Position numbers and translations under genes: made by a program. DNA of 64,000 nt from Plasmopara viticola (taxonomy: Eukaryota; Oomycota; Peronosporomycetes; Peronosporales; Peronosporaceae), in contig MBPM02000007.1 of the NCBI GenBank assembly GCA_001695595.3, positions 744,001 to 808,000 of the forward strand. The letters run 5' to 3'. Every line of letters starts with the position of its first letter. Within the stretch, counting starts at the first letter, position 1. The notes beneath the pieces were generated by a model that ran no database searches, was not told the origin of the DNA, and saw nothing but the letters and a program-made list of their open reading frames with translations. Below are positions 11,601 through 23,120 of this stretch, piece by piece.

Positions 11601-13220
11601 TATTTAGTGCCGTTTTTGACATTTTCAGGTAAGTCATACGTTGCGCGCTAGTGCAGCTTGATGAAGACGGGAAAAGTGCTTTTCTTGCTCTAGTCCGGAC
11701 AATTCAAGACTGCTGGATGCAAGCACCCTTTTACGACAAAAAAATACTTGCCATATAGTTCGGACAACTGAAGTTTCGGGTGCATCTTTTGAGCAATAGG
11801 CTTTGCGGTCTGCTCAGACCACACACTCTTGTTGACGACAATACCAACAAATCACTTGTTCCATAAATTACAATATAGTTGTCGTATGAAGATTATACTT
11901 TTTTGCTGGATGCAGATTTGGCAAGCTCAATGTGCTTGCCGACGCGCTTTCGCGTAGAAAGCACTGAGATCTATTTGTCATATATAACAAAAGTCAAATT
12001 TCACGATGCCTTCATTGCAGGCGCATATGCCAACATCGCATGGCTTATCGGCACAAGGCATTACTATGAGTGGGCAGACATTGAATTAACCACACAATGA
12101 TATTGCAACTTTCAACCCGATCTATTATATTGGGAGAAAAGGACCTGAAATGTGGTGTCCTTTCAAAATCATATGAAAATTCAAACCATAGTCATTTTAG
12201 TCGAGTTGAAACCATTCCCTTAACTTTCACCACATATGGGGATCCCTCCGATTACACGTACGTGATGACCAGTACGACCTGCCAGAGGGTCAGCTCACGG
12301 CTAGCCTTAGAATGAGAATATCGCTACCGACAAATTCGTGGATATTCATAAAAGTCAAACTTGTCTTTCGCTTACCGTAACTAAGTGGCAACACTGAAAC
12401 GTGAGATGATGCTAATGTCATGTAGTATAGCTGGAATAAGCAAGGCTGTTTTTTTAAGTGTAATATATTGATCTACACAAATGTTCGTTTCACGAGAACT
12501 TTCGCGGGTGATACTGTGTACATGATCTGCTTTTTCAAGACGATGTTGACGGGCCCAACAACTTTTAAGAGGCGTCTAGGAGCGCGTTATAGTGCTCAAG
12601 TCTTTGAGTTCTGAGGTGTCAATAAAACGCCGTTCCCTTGCTCGAACTTGTTGGTACCACCATATTTGTCATAGAATGGAGTGCCACAAAAGTGTGCGCT
12701 CTGATCGGTCAGCCACTTTTGTCACTGCGTTAAGGGTCGTGAAGGCGTGTGCACACTATATGCACAAAACTCTTGCACGATGAGGATCGCAACAATTTGA
12801 CTACTTCGTGACGATACACGCTGTGGTTGGTCCGACCGTCAAGCTCACTAACCACAGGGCTAAACAATTCCACCCTATTTGTAGTGTGTGGTTGCCCAAA
12901 AAAGCCGTGGCCAGACCGTAAGAAGAACCGCGAGCGTGCGAAGATGGATCACGGAGAAACTGCTGGTCCTCCAAGAATAAGACGTGAGCCCAGGCTGGAG
13001 TGATCTCCCTTAGTGTCTATTGACCAACAAGGTCAGTGGCAGCACCCTGTGGAGTGCGTAGTGAAGCGGAGGCATTTCTACGAATTTCAAAAGCGTCTTG
13101 TAAAGTGGCATTGTCATCCCGCTACACAAAAGTCGTGGGAGTCATTCCACAAGTTGTCAAGCGGTCGTTACACTCTAAGTTCAGAAACAACAAGCGCTAT
13201 GAAAGTCCGTAGTTCTTAAG
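11600..13220 (+). pseudogene. Chromovirus-type Ty3/gypsy pol remnant (RNase H to chromodomain)
   Basis: Plus-strand pieces occur in the right order. An RNase H block near 11640-11757 reads ALVQLDEDGK and ends FYDKKILAI. The classic RNase H-integrase junction NVLADALSRR is at 11929-11958. Integrase C-terminal text (VVGPTVKLTNH) is near 12820-12850. A chromodomain lies within 13013-13219 (VECVVKRRHFYEFQKRLVKW, then HPATQKSWESFHKL). The chromodomain marks the chromovirus branch and separates it from the other gypsy copies here. The integrase core is mostly unreadable and stops interrupt the pieces. LTRs were not found. Confidence 0.7.
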
Positions 13221-14581
13221 AGATATTGAAAGTCATTTGAAATTCTTGCTTGCAGTTTAAGCTACAAATGCATGGCTTGACATTGTGTTTGAGGTCAAAT
13301 ATGGGCTAACTTTGTCCTGCCAAATCAGCGCATTGTACATTAGACGTATTCTTTCTAATTCTAGGTAGCAGCACGATTGAGGCTCAGCTAATCTTAACAT
13401 GATTATCCAGATTAGCTTTGGCGGTAAAAGCATTTTTATCTACCGATTTCTTATGCTGTTGACAAGCGAAATTGGATGCGTTACTTTGGGCATGTAATTG
13501 ACCATCGCAAGACTGCTCTGGGACAATGCTATTGAATTTTGGCTATATGCGCCATGAGAGACTCTTTGAAAGCTTTCGCGGTCCGCGAAGCAGACCATTG
13601 AGCGAGCGACTTGTGCCGGTAGCGAGTTGCACCACTCACCACTCGCTACGTTGGTGGGCTAGGTCATTGAGACCGCTCGATAGAAGTACCGTTATTTGTC
13701 GCCTTTCACTTTTACCCACGTCTCCAACGAGGAGGTCCCGAGTCGAATCTCTAGCCTTGCGAATCGCTATGGACATACCATGTCGACGAGGTAAGCCTTT
13801 TTGGCCTTACCACAAGCTCAGTATATTTCTGCTTTATCTCCGAGAGATATTGACGCACAGCAATGTCGTATACTTAAAGTTTTTTTTGTAGCCTCAGCGG
13901 GCGAAGACCAAGAAATTGAGTCATCAGAGCATTCGCGATGCTCCATTATTATTGCTCGAAAAAGGAAGCATAGGAACGGATACTTAACGTGGCGGTGTGG
14001 AAAGTTTTCGAAGCAATTTTTGTCCATACGGCTTTACAACGAGACACCTATCATTGGCTCGACGCAAATGGCGCAGGCATACCCTCTGTGGCAAGACTAG
14101 CCTTTGTGCAAGGATATGTTTTGTTTCAGGCGCAGACTTTGTTGTAGATCAGCTATAGGCACAGAGAGAACAGCTTTGTGAAGAGGCGTTTTTAGGAACC
14201 GAAGGAACGTGTTTGGGGCTAGCTGACTTGCTCATCGAGATGACCAAACCGACTTTACGTATCAAGCTCAAAGAGTGTTAGCTATTACTCATTCCTTCCA
14301 TATTGTACAAATTACAATCTCAATGGGGGGAATCATGAGCAGCCGGGAAGTTGTTTTCAGTCAAAAGAAACACAACACGCCCGATCGGTATTTACACCAC
14401 TTTGCACACTAAAATGATGTCCCTTCTTGATGATGGTCTCGAATCTAGTCGCTGATCAAAAATTGAATAAGTATTGCATCAGATTATTCAGTCTTTGTCG
14501 CACATTAGTGATCAAGGAATTAAGGCTAAAAGGTAATTAAAAAAATGTAGGTTTGAAAAGGCGCGGAGGATCTTACAAAAC
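13221..14581. other. Intergenic between gypsy remnant and roadblock gene
   Basis: Plus-strand frames at 13526-13891 and 13801-14100 (121 and 99 codons) are the longest. Neither resembles a known family. Part may be the 3' end of the gypsy element. The last 200 bp before 14582 are AT-rich and should include the roadblock promoter. Confidence 0.4.
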
Positions 14582-14946
14582 ATGTCCGAGGTGGAGGAAA
14601 CACTTGAGCGCGTCAAAAATCACAAGGGTGTGGAGGGCTACGTGATAGCAGACCATCGTGGTAATGTGCTTCGACGCCATCCACAGATGCAAGTGGCCGA
14701 AGCCGAACGGTATGCACTGTACATGAAGGAGCTTACTACAAAGGCCCGTGGCGTCGTGCGCGACTTGAATCCTCGAGATGATTTGCAGTACATGCGTGTT
14801 CGCGTCAGAAAACTTGAGCTGCTCATTGCACATGGTACGCCGTACGCTCATATCTTTTCAAACTCTTTGACCTCATATTGTCGCAATTGATAGAGAAAGA
14901 CTTTCTGGTCTTGATCATCCAGAGATGGACGCCATCGAACGCTTAA
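14582..14946 (+). CDS. DYNLRB: Dynein light chain roadblock/LC7-type protein, two exons
   Basis: A 101-residue member of the roadblock/LC7 family, a light chain that dimerises on the intermediate chains of cytoplasmic or axonemal dynein. Exon 1 is 14582-14834 and exon 2 is 14894-14946, with a 59-bp GT-AG intron between them. Splicing joins LELLIAH to EKDFLVLIIQRWTPSNA, which supplies the final beta strand of the fold; without splicing the frame would end in unrelated residues. The N-terminus MSEVEETLERVKNHKGVEGY and the central TTKARGVVRDLNPRDDLQYM are typical, and the family is usually about 96 residues. The start is the first ATG of the frame. It converges on the MCM-binding protein gene, about 240 bp away. 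Confidence 0.92.
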
Positions 14947-15188
14947 CAGTTATGGTAGGTCACTTCCACTAAGCACTAGATAAAGTCAGAAATTTAGTCT
15001 TCAAAACCAGAAGTTGACCAGCTTTGTTTTGATTAGCTTCTTACAGAACGTTTGTCACTGCGAAGACGCAAGAGTCTTTGGGCTTCCAACGCCAACATCG
15101 TGTCCCATGTTACCTTTGAGATTTGCTCTTCTCCACGACTTAGTGCTACTAGACGAACGAGTCGCAACCAACGGTGAAGGTCTTCAAT

Positions 15189-16847
15189 CTATGAGGCAAC
15201 AAACGATTTCAAATTATTAAGATGCACCAAAGTGTCATGTGACCATCGTTCAGCGCTTACCACCACATTTTGCTCAGACTTGCGACACTCGACGTAATGT
15301 TTTTCGGCCATTTCTGCTTCCTCATTGCCAATCGAGACCATTAACGAGCGTAGTACGCATAAGAATAGACGAAAACACTCAAACAACTCATTCGATGGCT
15401 GCTCTTGAGAGCAGCTTTTATCAGTAGCAACAAGGGGTAACACTACAGCTGCAGGCAACACGCTTTTGCCCTCTGACACAATAACAATTGCCACATCTTG
15501 AGGGAAGTCCATAGTGTAAAAGCAAAAGTCGTATGGCAACAACATCTTGTCAACAAGTGACTGTAAAGCAGCCATATTTTTGACCCCCTGTTCATTTAGC
15601 TGCCCTGTGGAGAGCACCGTCTCATTCACCAGCATCGTCGTGCCATTTGTCGCTTGTAACGTACCACTGAGCAGCATTTCTCGCTCATAGTCTTTATGCG
15701 GCATAAATCTGGTCGAATTTAATGTCTTTAATGACAAATCTATCCGTGCTACCATCGGCATAAGCAATGTCAACATCTCGTAAATGTCATTTGTAAAAAG
15801 AGTCTTCTGGGTATCAGTGGATATTTTGTCAAGTGACAAATTTAGCGACAAATTGCCAAGAGGTGTTGATGGATCTGCACGTGAATACACGTGCGAAAGT
15901 AACACCAATAGCAAATACTCGGCCGCGAGAGTATCTCCGTGCATTGTTTGCGCTAGGTATTGTACAAGCTGAGCGCGTATGACAAGGATTTCCGAATGAT
16001 GGCCAAGTTCTTTCCATTCTTTCAAGCAGAATTTGATCTGCGAGTCGTTGCTTGCATTAATTCGCTGATAAAACCCGGGCGATTGATGAGGTCGCACGTG
16101 GTGAATGCTCTGTAAGGCACTGACTTGGCAGCAATGCAGCACGACTCCTGATCGTCTCTTGTGCATCTTGTCTACAAATTCTGAGATCTGCAACTTTTCA
16201 AGTTGTTCGGCACTTGGCACGCTCTCGCTGTCGTTGTTTACGTTGTCTGTGCTTGCTACCATAAGATCTAAGATTCCTACGAATTCAAAGGCTTCATTCA
16301 CCTTGAACTCGTCCAGTGGAAGATCCTTGTACTGACCCTCGTAGACGTATATGGTGAATGTTTGAGGCACGACCAATGCTTCTTCAACCTTCTCATGATG
16401 CTCCACCACTTTAAATTTCTTTGCAATCATTTTCAGATGCTCTTGATCGATAATATCCGTCACTTGATTAACCACATCTGCGCTAGAGCGCTTGGTACCC
16501 TTGTACGCGGAATGACATTCATTCTCACATTCGTTCCGCACTGGTTTGTCAACCACTGAAACGTTATTGTAAGCGTGCGTTACCCAGTCACTCGCGTGGG
16601 GAAAGAGAGTGACGGTTAAAGGGACCCGCTCCACTAGCTCTTGACGAATCGCCTCACCGTCAGTCGGTGCAGGCGTCGCGGTGCCTCCCACCATTACCAG
16701 CTCTGGGTCTTGCACATCACGGATTACGCCGCGAAACTTAAGTACACTCCCGTCGCGGTAGCTACCCTGGCAAAAAGCTTCTTCATTTAAAACACGTACT
16801 GCGGAGACGTCCTGTCGTGCGGACAGTAGTGACGACAGGTCTAACAT
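15189..16847 (-). CDS. MCMBP: Mini-chromosome maintenance complex-binding protein
   Basis: A 552-residue protein in one exon, matching the MCM-binding protein (MCMBP; ETG1 in plants), which associates with MCM3-7 and helps assemble or unload the replicative helicase in the nucleus. The N-terminal block has VLKFRGVIRDVQDPELVM, the family's signature strand. The middle has SPGFYQRINASNDSQIKFC. The central conserved block includes GDTLAAEYLLLVLLSHVYSR and LGNLSLNLS. The C-terminus (EMAEKHYVECRK) also matches. The start is set at the ATG at 16847 (MLDLSSLLSARQ); the open frame reaches 16877 only through a GTG. Human MCMBP is about 640 residues, so this one is somewhat shorter, mainly in the linker. 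No break was seen. Confidence 0.92.
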   Translation of the reverse strand: MLDLSSLLSARQDVSAVRVLNEEAFCQGSYRDGSVLKFRGVIRDVQDPELVMVGGTATPAPTDGEAIRQELVERVPLTVTLFPHASDWVTHAYNNVSVVDKPVRNECENECHSAYKGTKRSSADVVNQVTDIIDQEHLKMIAKKFKVVEHHEKVEEALVVPQTFTIYVYEGQYKDLPLDEFKVNEAFEFVGILDLMVASTDNVNNDSESVPSAEQLEKLQISEFVDKMHKRRSGVVLHCCQVSALQSIHHVRPHQSPGFYQRINASNDSQIKFCLKEWKELGHHSEILVIRAQLVQYLAQTMHGDTLAAEYLLLVLLSHVYSRADPSTPLGNLSLNLSLDKISTDTQKTLFTNDIYEMLTLLMPMVARIDLSLKTLNSTRFMPHKDYEREMLLSGTLQATNGTTMLVNETVLSTGQLNEQGVKNMAALQSLVDKMLLPYDFCFYTMDFPQDVAIVIVSEGKSVLPAAVVLPLVATDKSCSQEQPSNELFECFRLFLCVLRSLMVSIGNEEAEMAEKHYVECRKSEQNVVVSAERWSHDTLVHLNNLKSFVAS

Positions 16848-17266
16848 TTTCCGATTTCTTTGCCGCTTTAAATGCACCTGTCCGCCAAATTATTGTGATG
16901 GCACAAGGATGATCAAGTACGGGTTAGGTGATATTTATCGGTGATATTCTCGCGAAAGATTGTGTGAGGGTTCCTGCTTATAAATGTGTCCTGCCGCCGT
17001 TACTAGTGGAGGCAATGAGCTAGCTAAAATGGAGTGATTAAGGTCATGTTTGATCATGGCCACCTGTAGAGAGTCTGCAGGAAGCGATGGCAAAAGTGTC
17101 TACGGGAACATACATAAATTTGCACAGAGGAATCGTGCAGGAAGCATCAATGTTCGCGTTTATAAAGGCACCACGCAAATCATTGTGTATTACGCCGGTA
17201 GTATTACACGCTTGGCGCTAACATATTGCTTTATAGGTAGGAAAGTGGGTTCGTTTATTTTTTAAA
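16848..17266. other. Intergenic, MCMBP upstream region
   Basis: About 420 bp between the MCMBP start and the short LINE-derived element. It should include the MCMBP promoter, but I recognise no specific motif. A plus-strand frame at 17050-17265 shows no recognisable domain. Confidence 0.4.
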
Positions 17267-17280
17267 ACTGTGTACGCTTG

Positions 17281-17589
17281 GGGTGACGCCCTCCTTCCAA
17301 GCGCGGGGGCTAAATGCTCGCGCGCTTCGGGCAGATGCTCTCGGACATCTGCAGGTCTCTAACGAGTCTCACCCTCGACGCGACGGTCTCCACGACCAGA
17401 GCGCCACCTGGGCTCTTACCAAGTCAGAGCTAAACAAGATAAGGGAAGACCCTCACGACCTCGGTGCTGGCTGCACTGCCCGCCGAACGAGACCCGACGT
17501 ATGCGGACACCACTCTATGCCGTGGACTAGCCATAGAGCCTAGCACGTGCATAACTTGGCAACGCGATAACGCAATACAATACAATAAT
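17281..17589 (+). mobile_element. Short LINE-derived nonautonomous element, copy A, with 14-bp target duplication
   Basis: About 309 bp made of the 5' end and 3' end of the LINE seen at the left edge, with nearly all the coding region gone. A small piece of RT C-terminus (TWALTKSEL) survives in the middle. It is flanked by the 14-bp direct repeat ACTGTGTACGCTTG at 17267-17280 and 17590-17603, showing insertion by target-primed reverse transcription. The 3' end has a short ATACA-type tail. The 5' end lacks about a dozen bases present in the other copies. Confidence 0.9.
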
Positions 17590-17698
17590 ACTGTGTACGC
17601 TTGCAGGCTGAGACTTCATGTAAACTTCCATGGAGTCTCTGCCCCACGCTGCATTCTGGGTATGGCTACTGGTAATCTTTACCGTTTCGCTTACTGGT

Positions 17699-17979
17699 TG
17701 TTGGAGATGATGCTGTGGCTGTGTGTAATGTGTATGTTTCTGCATGTAAAGGTATATCGGTAGAATAATGGTAGGGTAACTGTATATGACGTCAAATGAT
17801 GACAGCATTAGGATGACGCCATATGATGACGTCAGACGAGAAGTCAGAAGTCTCTAGAAGGTTCTAAGCTTAAATGTAGCAGTAGTGCGAACTAAGTCTT
17901 AGTATTTCACTTTTGATTTTACCTCTTCGATCACAAGCCGTCTTCAAATTAATCCTCTGCGTCAAATTGACTATTAAGA
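17699..17979 (+). repeat. Left LTR of the copia element
   Basis: About 281 bp beginning TGTTGGAGATGATGCTG. It shares the block TATATGACGTCAAATGATGA and the end ATCACAAGCCGTCTTCAA with the right LTR. TGACGTCA, a CRE-type bZIP site, occurs at about 17787 and again in related form nearby. Confidence 0.88.
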
Positions 17980-18013
17980 GGTTACGGGCCCAAGTACGGA
18001 CGCGATACCCAAG

Positions 18014-21000
18014 ATGGAGCCGTTTGACGGGTCGAACTACGCGCTATCGGCGTTTAAATGAAGATGTACCTCATGTCCAGGGGACTGTGGGAAGCGGTGC
18101 TCAATAAAACCAGTGTCTCGCCGGCGAAAGAGCAGCAAGCGCACGCGGTGATCGTTCTTACCCTGGTGTACTCTCAGCTGGTACATGTTATGTATGCCAC
18201 CAGTACTGGAAAATTGGGAAGCTCTGGATAGGATCCACCGAACGCAAGGCATGGCGGGCCGACTATGGCTTAAGAAATAGTTCGCATCGTTTAAGTTCAC
18301 GACGACGGACACGAGCGCACAAGTAATGGAGTTGCAGCAACTGGGTGCTGCAGATGAGAAGCGCGAATTGCGAATCAACTGAAGAGGACGTATGTGCGGC
18401 AACGCTGCGCAGCCTGCCTGAGTCGTACGAGAGCCTGGTGCGGGCATTTCGCATGAGTGTGACCCCGTTCAATTTGTGCGATCTTGTAAGCAAGCTCATT
18501 GTTGAGGAAGTGCGCAAGAAGGAATCATGCCGCACCGAAAATGGAACGGTGCTGCACGTAAGCAAGCATCATGAAAAGCACCTGTTTGGAAAGAAGAGTG
18601 GCAGTTAGCGCAAGAAAGGAGCGGGGGTTCAGTGCTTTAAGTGTAAAAAGCGTGGGCACTACACACACGACGGCCGGGCAAAGGCTAATGACAACCGTGG
18701 GAACGGTAGCCGAAATGAAGATCACTCGAACGTGGCGTTCAGCGCCAGCGAAGGAAGTGAAGACGACTGCCGGGTCATGGACAGTGGTGCCACAGCACAT
18801 ATGTGCAAGGAGCTCAAAGCTTTCACAGACAACGTGGAAGCAACGACGGCACGAATTGTATCGAGCGCGAAAAGCAGCGCGCACTTGATGGTGCGTGGAC
18901 AAGGGACAGTGATGCTGCGAGTCTGAAATGGCACAGGATGCGGCTTGAGAATGCGCTACGCGTACAAGATTTGACGAAGAACTTGTTTTCTTTGACTGCG
19001 ACAGCAGCGCGCGCGATGAAGGCTGAGATCTCCCACAACGGCTGCGTTGGAGTCGAAACGGGCGGAATGTCGCGACTGGATCGCGGCAAGGCATGCTAAT
19101 GATGCTGGACGTCGAGCCAAACGCCGAGTGCCATACAGTCCAAAATGAAGTCAAACTGTGGCACCGCCGACTCGGGCACGTGGCTCTTTGGCAGTCAACA
19201 AACTGATAAATAGCGGCCGCATCGATGGCGACTGCGCCGACACGAGTGTTGTATGCGATGTGTGCGCGCCAGCCAATCAAGTACGAAAAATGCTTTAAAG
19301 CACCGAAGTGGACTCTCCCGCACGAGAAAACATTCGTGCAGACAAGTTTGTGCGCTCGGACGTGCTGGGACCGCCTTCGTCGGAGTCAAAGTCGAGATAC
19401 CGCTACATTGTGAGTTTCATTGCCATGGGGAGTCGCTTTGCGACGATTTATCCGCAGCACAAGAAGACGATGTGCCGGAGGCATTATGAAATACTATCGC
19501 GACATCAAGCTTAAGTGCGGCATTGACGTAAAGATACTGCGTAGTGACAATGGCGGTGAATATCGCAACGCGAAGTTGAAGAGTTTGCAAGAAAAATGGA
19601 ATCAAAAAAAATCACAGTGCCACACAATCTGGAACAAAACGGCATGGCAGAGCGCATGAATCGCTCTCTGTCCGAGATGACTCGCTGCATGCTGAGCGAG
19701 GCCAGATGAGCAAGGTCTACTGGTGTGAAGCTATGATGACCGCCGTGGACCTCCGTAATGTGGTACCAAACTCATCGAGTCCAGACGCGAGCCCGTTTGA
19801 GCTCGTGTTCAAGCGTAAGCCACGCATCTATCATATGCGCGTGTTTGGCAGCCAGTGCTATGCACATGCGGCCAAGGCGACGCGAGGGAAGCTCGACAAC
19901 TCAGGCGTGCGCTGTCCGATGCTTCGCTATTCGAAGCAGGAAAAGCGTATCGACTGCTAGATGCAAGCGCGGGTGCGATCGTAATCTCGCGCACCGTGAC
20001 ATTTGTGGAACATGTGCCGACGATCGTAGCGCGCAAACAATGTGCGCCAAGTGTGATCGACATAGCGGGTAATGAGGAGCACGATCAAGAGCCGTGCAAT
20101 ACCACTGCAAGGAAGAGTTCTCAAATTCCACCGATGGAACCGAGTGTGACGCCAACACACGTCATACGAGAGATGACCGAACGACCGGGAGGTGCTGTGC
20201 AGACACAAGGATCAAGCATGCCCAGACGCAACGGCGAGATCAAGTCACACGTGTAATCGGTGCGTAAATAGCAAGCGGTAACACGTTACGAGCAAGAATT
20301 TGCAAACATGCGGTACGGATAGTCTAACCTGGACGACTACGAAGCTGAGTACGAAGCCGAGTACGAAGCGGTGTACTGCTATAACGCTGAAGATGACCGC
20401 GAGAATGCGCTATCTCTTGATCATGTTTGCAAAGCAAACACAAAAATGAATGGCCATGCGCGATGAAATGTGAGATGCAATCACTGGCGAAGCACGAAAC
20501 GTGGACACTTGTGGATCTACCGAGCGACAAGAAGGCAATTGGGTGCAAGTGGGGCTTCCGTATTGAGCGTGAGTCAAGTGGCAAGATCGTCAAAATCAAG
20601 GTGCGGCGTGTGGCCAAAAGCTTCACTCAGCGACCTGGAGTGAGCTAATTTGAGACGTTTGCGCCGGTCGCGCGTAAGGAGTCAATTAATGTAGCATTAG
20701 CGCTCGCGGCTGAATAGGACCTGGTGGTTGAGAACGTCGATTCGACACAGCGTTCCCGTGTGACGAAGCCAAGAAGGTGATCTACATGATTCAGCCTGAC
20801 GGCTTCAAGGATGTCCAGCATCCACGCAAAAGTGTCTTTCGCGCAAGGCACTTTACGGCACAAAGCAGGCTGCTCGCGAATAGAACAATCGACTTAATGC
20901 GCACCTCCAAGAGCAAGGATTTTATCGTACAGTGGCCGACCTGTGCGTCCACGTGAGACGCTCGGAGCGTGTATTTAGCTTTGTTATTATCCACGTTGAT

Positions 21001-21940
21001 GACTCGATGCTCTTTGCGTGGGTGCAAGATCACATTGAAGCTATCAAGAGCACGCTCAAGAGCGAATTCTGCATCAAAGAGTTGGGACCGCTCGAGTACT
21101 GTCTTGGGATTAAAGTGCGGCCTGACGCGGTAAATAAGACCATTCGCATCGACCAGTGCGTGTGCATCAAACGGCTGGCCAAAAAAATGGTGTCAACAAG
21201 TGCAAGGAGGTACACAAAGAAGCGAACGAGAGCGACAAGCTGATCAAGCTTTGAGATGACATCGTATTTGTGCCAAAGTTGCCACACCGTAAGCTTGTCG
21301 GCGCACTGATGTATGTTGCAACGTGCACGCGACCAGACATTGCCCACGTAGTGGGCGAATTGGCCAAGTTCTGCGAGCGCCATGGGATACAACATTGGTT
21401 CGCGGCCAAGCGTAAACTGAAGTACTTGAAGACGACTGCAAACTACAGGATTGTGTTTAGCGGAAAGAACAAAAGAGAGCTATAGGGCTATGCGGATGCA
21501 TCACGGGCGAGCGACTTAGACTCACGTCGCTCCACAACAGGCTATGCTTTCTTCATCAATGGCAGCGTGGTATCATAGAAGTCAAAACGACAATGTACTG
21601 TGGCGACATCAAGCACCGAGGTGGAGTATATGGCCTTATACTCGCGTCTCAAGGGGCAGTATGGCTACGTCTGCTTTTAAATGATATGAATTGTACATTG
21701 GAAGGGCCTACGATGGACTAGTAAGACGATCAAGGCTGCATCGCGTTAGCAAAGAACCCAATATTTCACGCGCGAACCAAGCACATTAAGATCAAGTACC
21801 ACTATTTAAGTGAAAAAGTGGAAGAAGGTGTCATAATACTCGAGAACAAGCCGACGAATGAGATGATAGCGGACGGGCTGACGAAGGCACTTAGGCGAGT
21901 CAAGCATGAAAGCTTCGTCTTTGATCTATGCCTTGCCGCG
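18014..21940 (+). pseudogene. Copia gag-pol remnant
   Basis: The gag starts at 18014 (MEPFDGSNYALSAFK) and meets a stop after 15 codons. The zinc knuckle at 18633-18674 reads CFKCKKRGHYTHDG, so the last Cys of CCHC is Gly. The protease motif MDSGATAHMC is at about 18775-18805. The GAG-pre-integrase motif LWHRRLGHVAL is near 19155. The integrase core includes LRSDNGGEY at about 19536-19562. RT spans about 20430-21240, with IHVDD (normally YVDD) near 20990-21005, then RPDIAHVVGELAKF near 21335. RNase H remnants (GYADAS, SSTEVEYMA) lie at 21485-21650. Many stops and frameshifts separate these. Confidence 0.9.
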
Positions 21941-21978
21941 TAAAGTGGCCGAACACGCACGCACACATCAAGGGAGAG

Positions 21979-22226
21979 TGTTGAAGGTGATGCTGTGGCT
22001 GTGTGTAATGTGTATGTTTCCGCATGTAAAGGGATTTTGGTAAGATACCGTGTATATGACGTCAAATGATGACAGCATCAGGATGAGAGCATGAGGATGA
22101 CATCAGAAGCTTCTAAAAGAATCCAAGCTTAGATGTGCAAACTAAGTCTTCGTAATTCACTTTTGAATTTACCTCTACGATCACAAGCCGTCTTCAACTT
22201 TATCCTCGTTCAATTGACCTTTAAGA
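21979..22226 (+). repeat. Right LTR of the copia element
   Basis: About 248 bp, homologous to the left LTR along its length but with internal deletions. It is preceded directly by the polypurine tract and followed by the CTGGT target duplication. Confidence 0.88.
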
Positions 22227-22503
22227 CTGGTCTTTTGGACTAAATACTACACATTTCTTATGAACCACCTCTAACCTCTGTCAGGATATCGATTGTTGCG
22301 TTAAAGCTGACTTCCAAAAAGGGGTTCATAAACATTGGCTTTTAGTGGTACACTGAAAACTGGAAGTGCTATGCTAAATTATCATACACGTACCATACGT
22401 AATTAATACAGCGGTGATGCACTCTTTTTTTGACACACAACATGCATTGTTTATGGGTTTATCGCTTATATACTGGCTGATTAATGGCGCACACACGACA
22501 GCG

Positions 22504-23120
22504 TCAAATAAAGATCCGACGCAATGGCTGGCCGTTTCGACGATTCGGTACGAGATTCATCGCTTTTGCTCGCTGCGCTTTCGGATCCGTGAGGTTAAAC
22601 GACGTGGCGATATATCGCTCGACATGGTTGGCAACTGGAAGAGCAACTTGCGCAGCATCCTGCATAAGATTGTCGTCTTGGAGGGAGAACAGCGTCCCTA
22701 CAACGGCAGCGAATTGTTCTAGTGTATTTGGCGCCAGCAACACACGCCCACAGCGACCACCTCCCACTTGGCAGAGTTCATGAACGAGATCATCTGTGAA
22801 CGAGTTGACCGTGATCTGTGGGGGCCGTGTCTGCAACCAATCAGGCGCACGGGCTGGGTTCTGTGCATTCGCTGCCACCACAAACGCGTTCAGATTGGTC
22901 ATGTCCCAGCTCAACACGAATCCAGGATCGTCGTCATCGAGTTGAATTGACGAAAGGTATTCATTCAACTACGTAAAGCAAAAACCGTTAATATCGTGGG
23001 TTACGCAATTCAGTCATGCGTACTCACCACTGGGATTGCTGCGCGGAGGGAAAACACGTCACGCAGCCTCTCGTCAAACGAGTCAGCCGAGACCAGTGCA
23101 CAAGACGGAGTTGACTTCAT
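22504..23120 (-). CDS. Hypothetical protein, two exons, 185 residues
   Basis: Exon 1 is 23120-23028 and exon 2 is 22968-22504, separated by a 59-bp GT-AG intron (donor GTGAGT). Splicing joins FSLRAAIPV to LNEYLSSIQLDDDDPGF in frame. I do not recognise the family. The protein is soluble-looking, with no signal peptide or membrane segment, an acidic DDDD stretch near residue 43 and a mixed helical second half (LEQFAAVVGTLFSLQDDNLM). The intron length matches that of the roadblock gene nearby, and codon use looks genic. It lies about 270 bp beyond the copia element and on the same strand as the kinase-phosphatase gene. Confidence 0.65.

Larger units (their letters stand above)
17699..22226 (+). 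mobile_element. Ty1/copia LTR retrotransposon with both LTRs and 5-bp target duplication
   Basis: About 4.5 kb. The left LTR is 17699-17979 and the right LTR 21979-22226; both start TGTTG. They are flanked by the direct repeat CTGGT at 17694-17698 and 22227-22231. A polypurine tract (AAGGGAGAG) lies just before the right LTR, and a primer-binding-like GGTTACGGGCCCA follows the left LTR. The domain order gag, protease, integrase, RT, RNase H is that of copia elements. The LTRs differ by many substitutions and about 33 bp in length, so the insertion is not recent. All domains contain stops or frameshifts. Confidence 0.92.

Noticed and set aside
13640..13760. tRNA-like stretch (GGTCCCGAGTCGAAT resembles a T-arm)
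   Set aside because: No cloverleaf can be drawn: no matching acceptor stem, D-arm or anticodon arm at the right spacing.
15189..16877. Longer MCMBP start at 16877 and similar upstream starts of the 23951, 38002 and 54675 frames
   Set aside because: These begin with GTG or TTG. The first ATG in each gives the expected family or signal N-terminus, or at least a normal start.
18525..19280. 251-codon minus-strand frame in the copia element
   Set aside because: Antisense to copia protease and integrase text; no independent domain.
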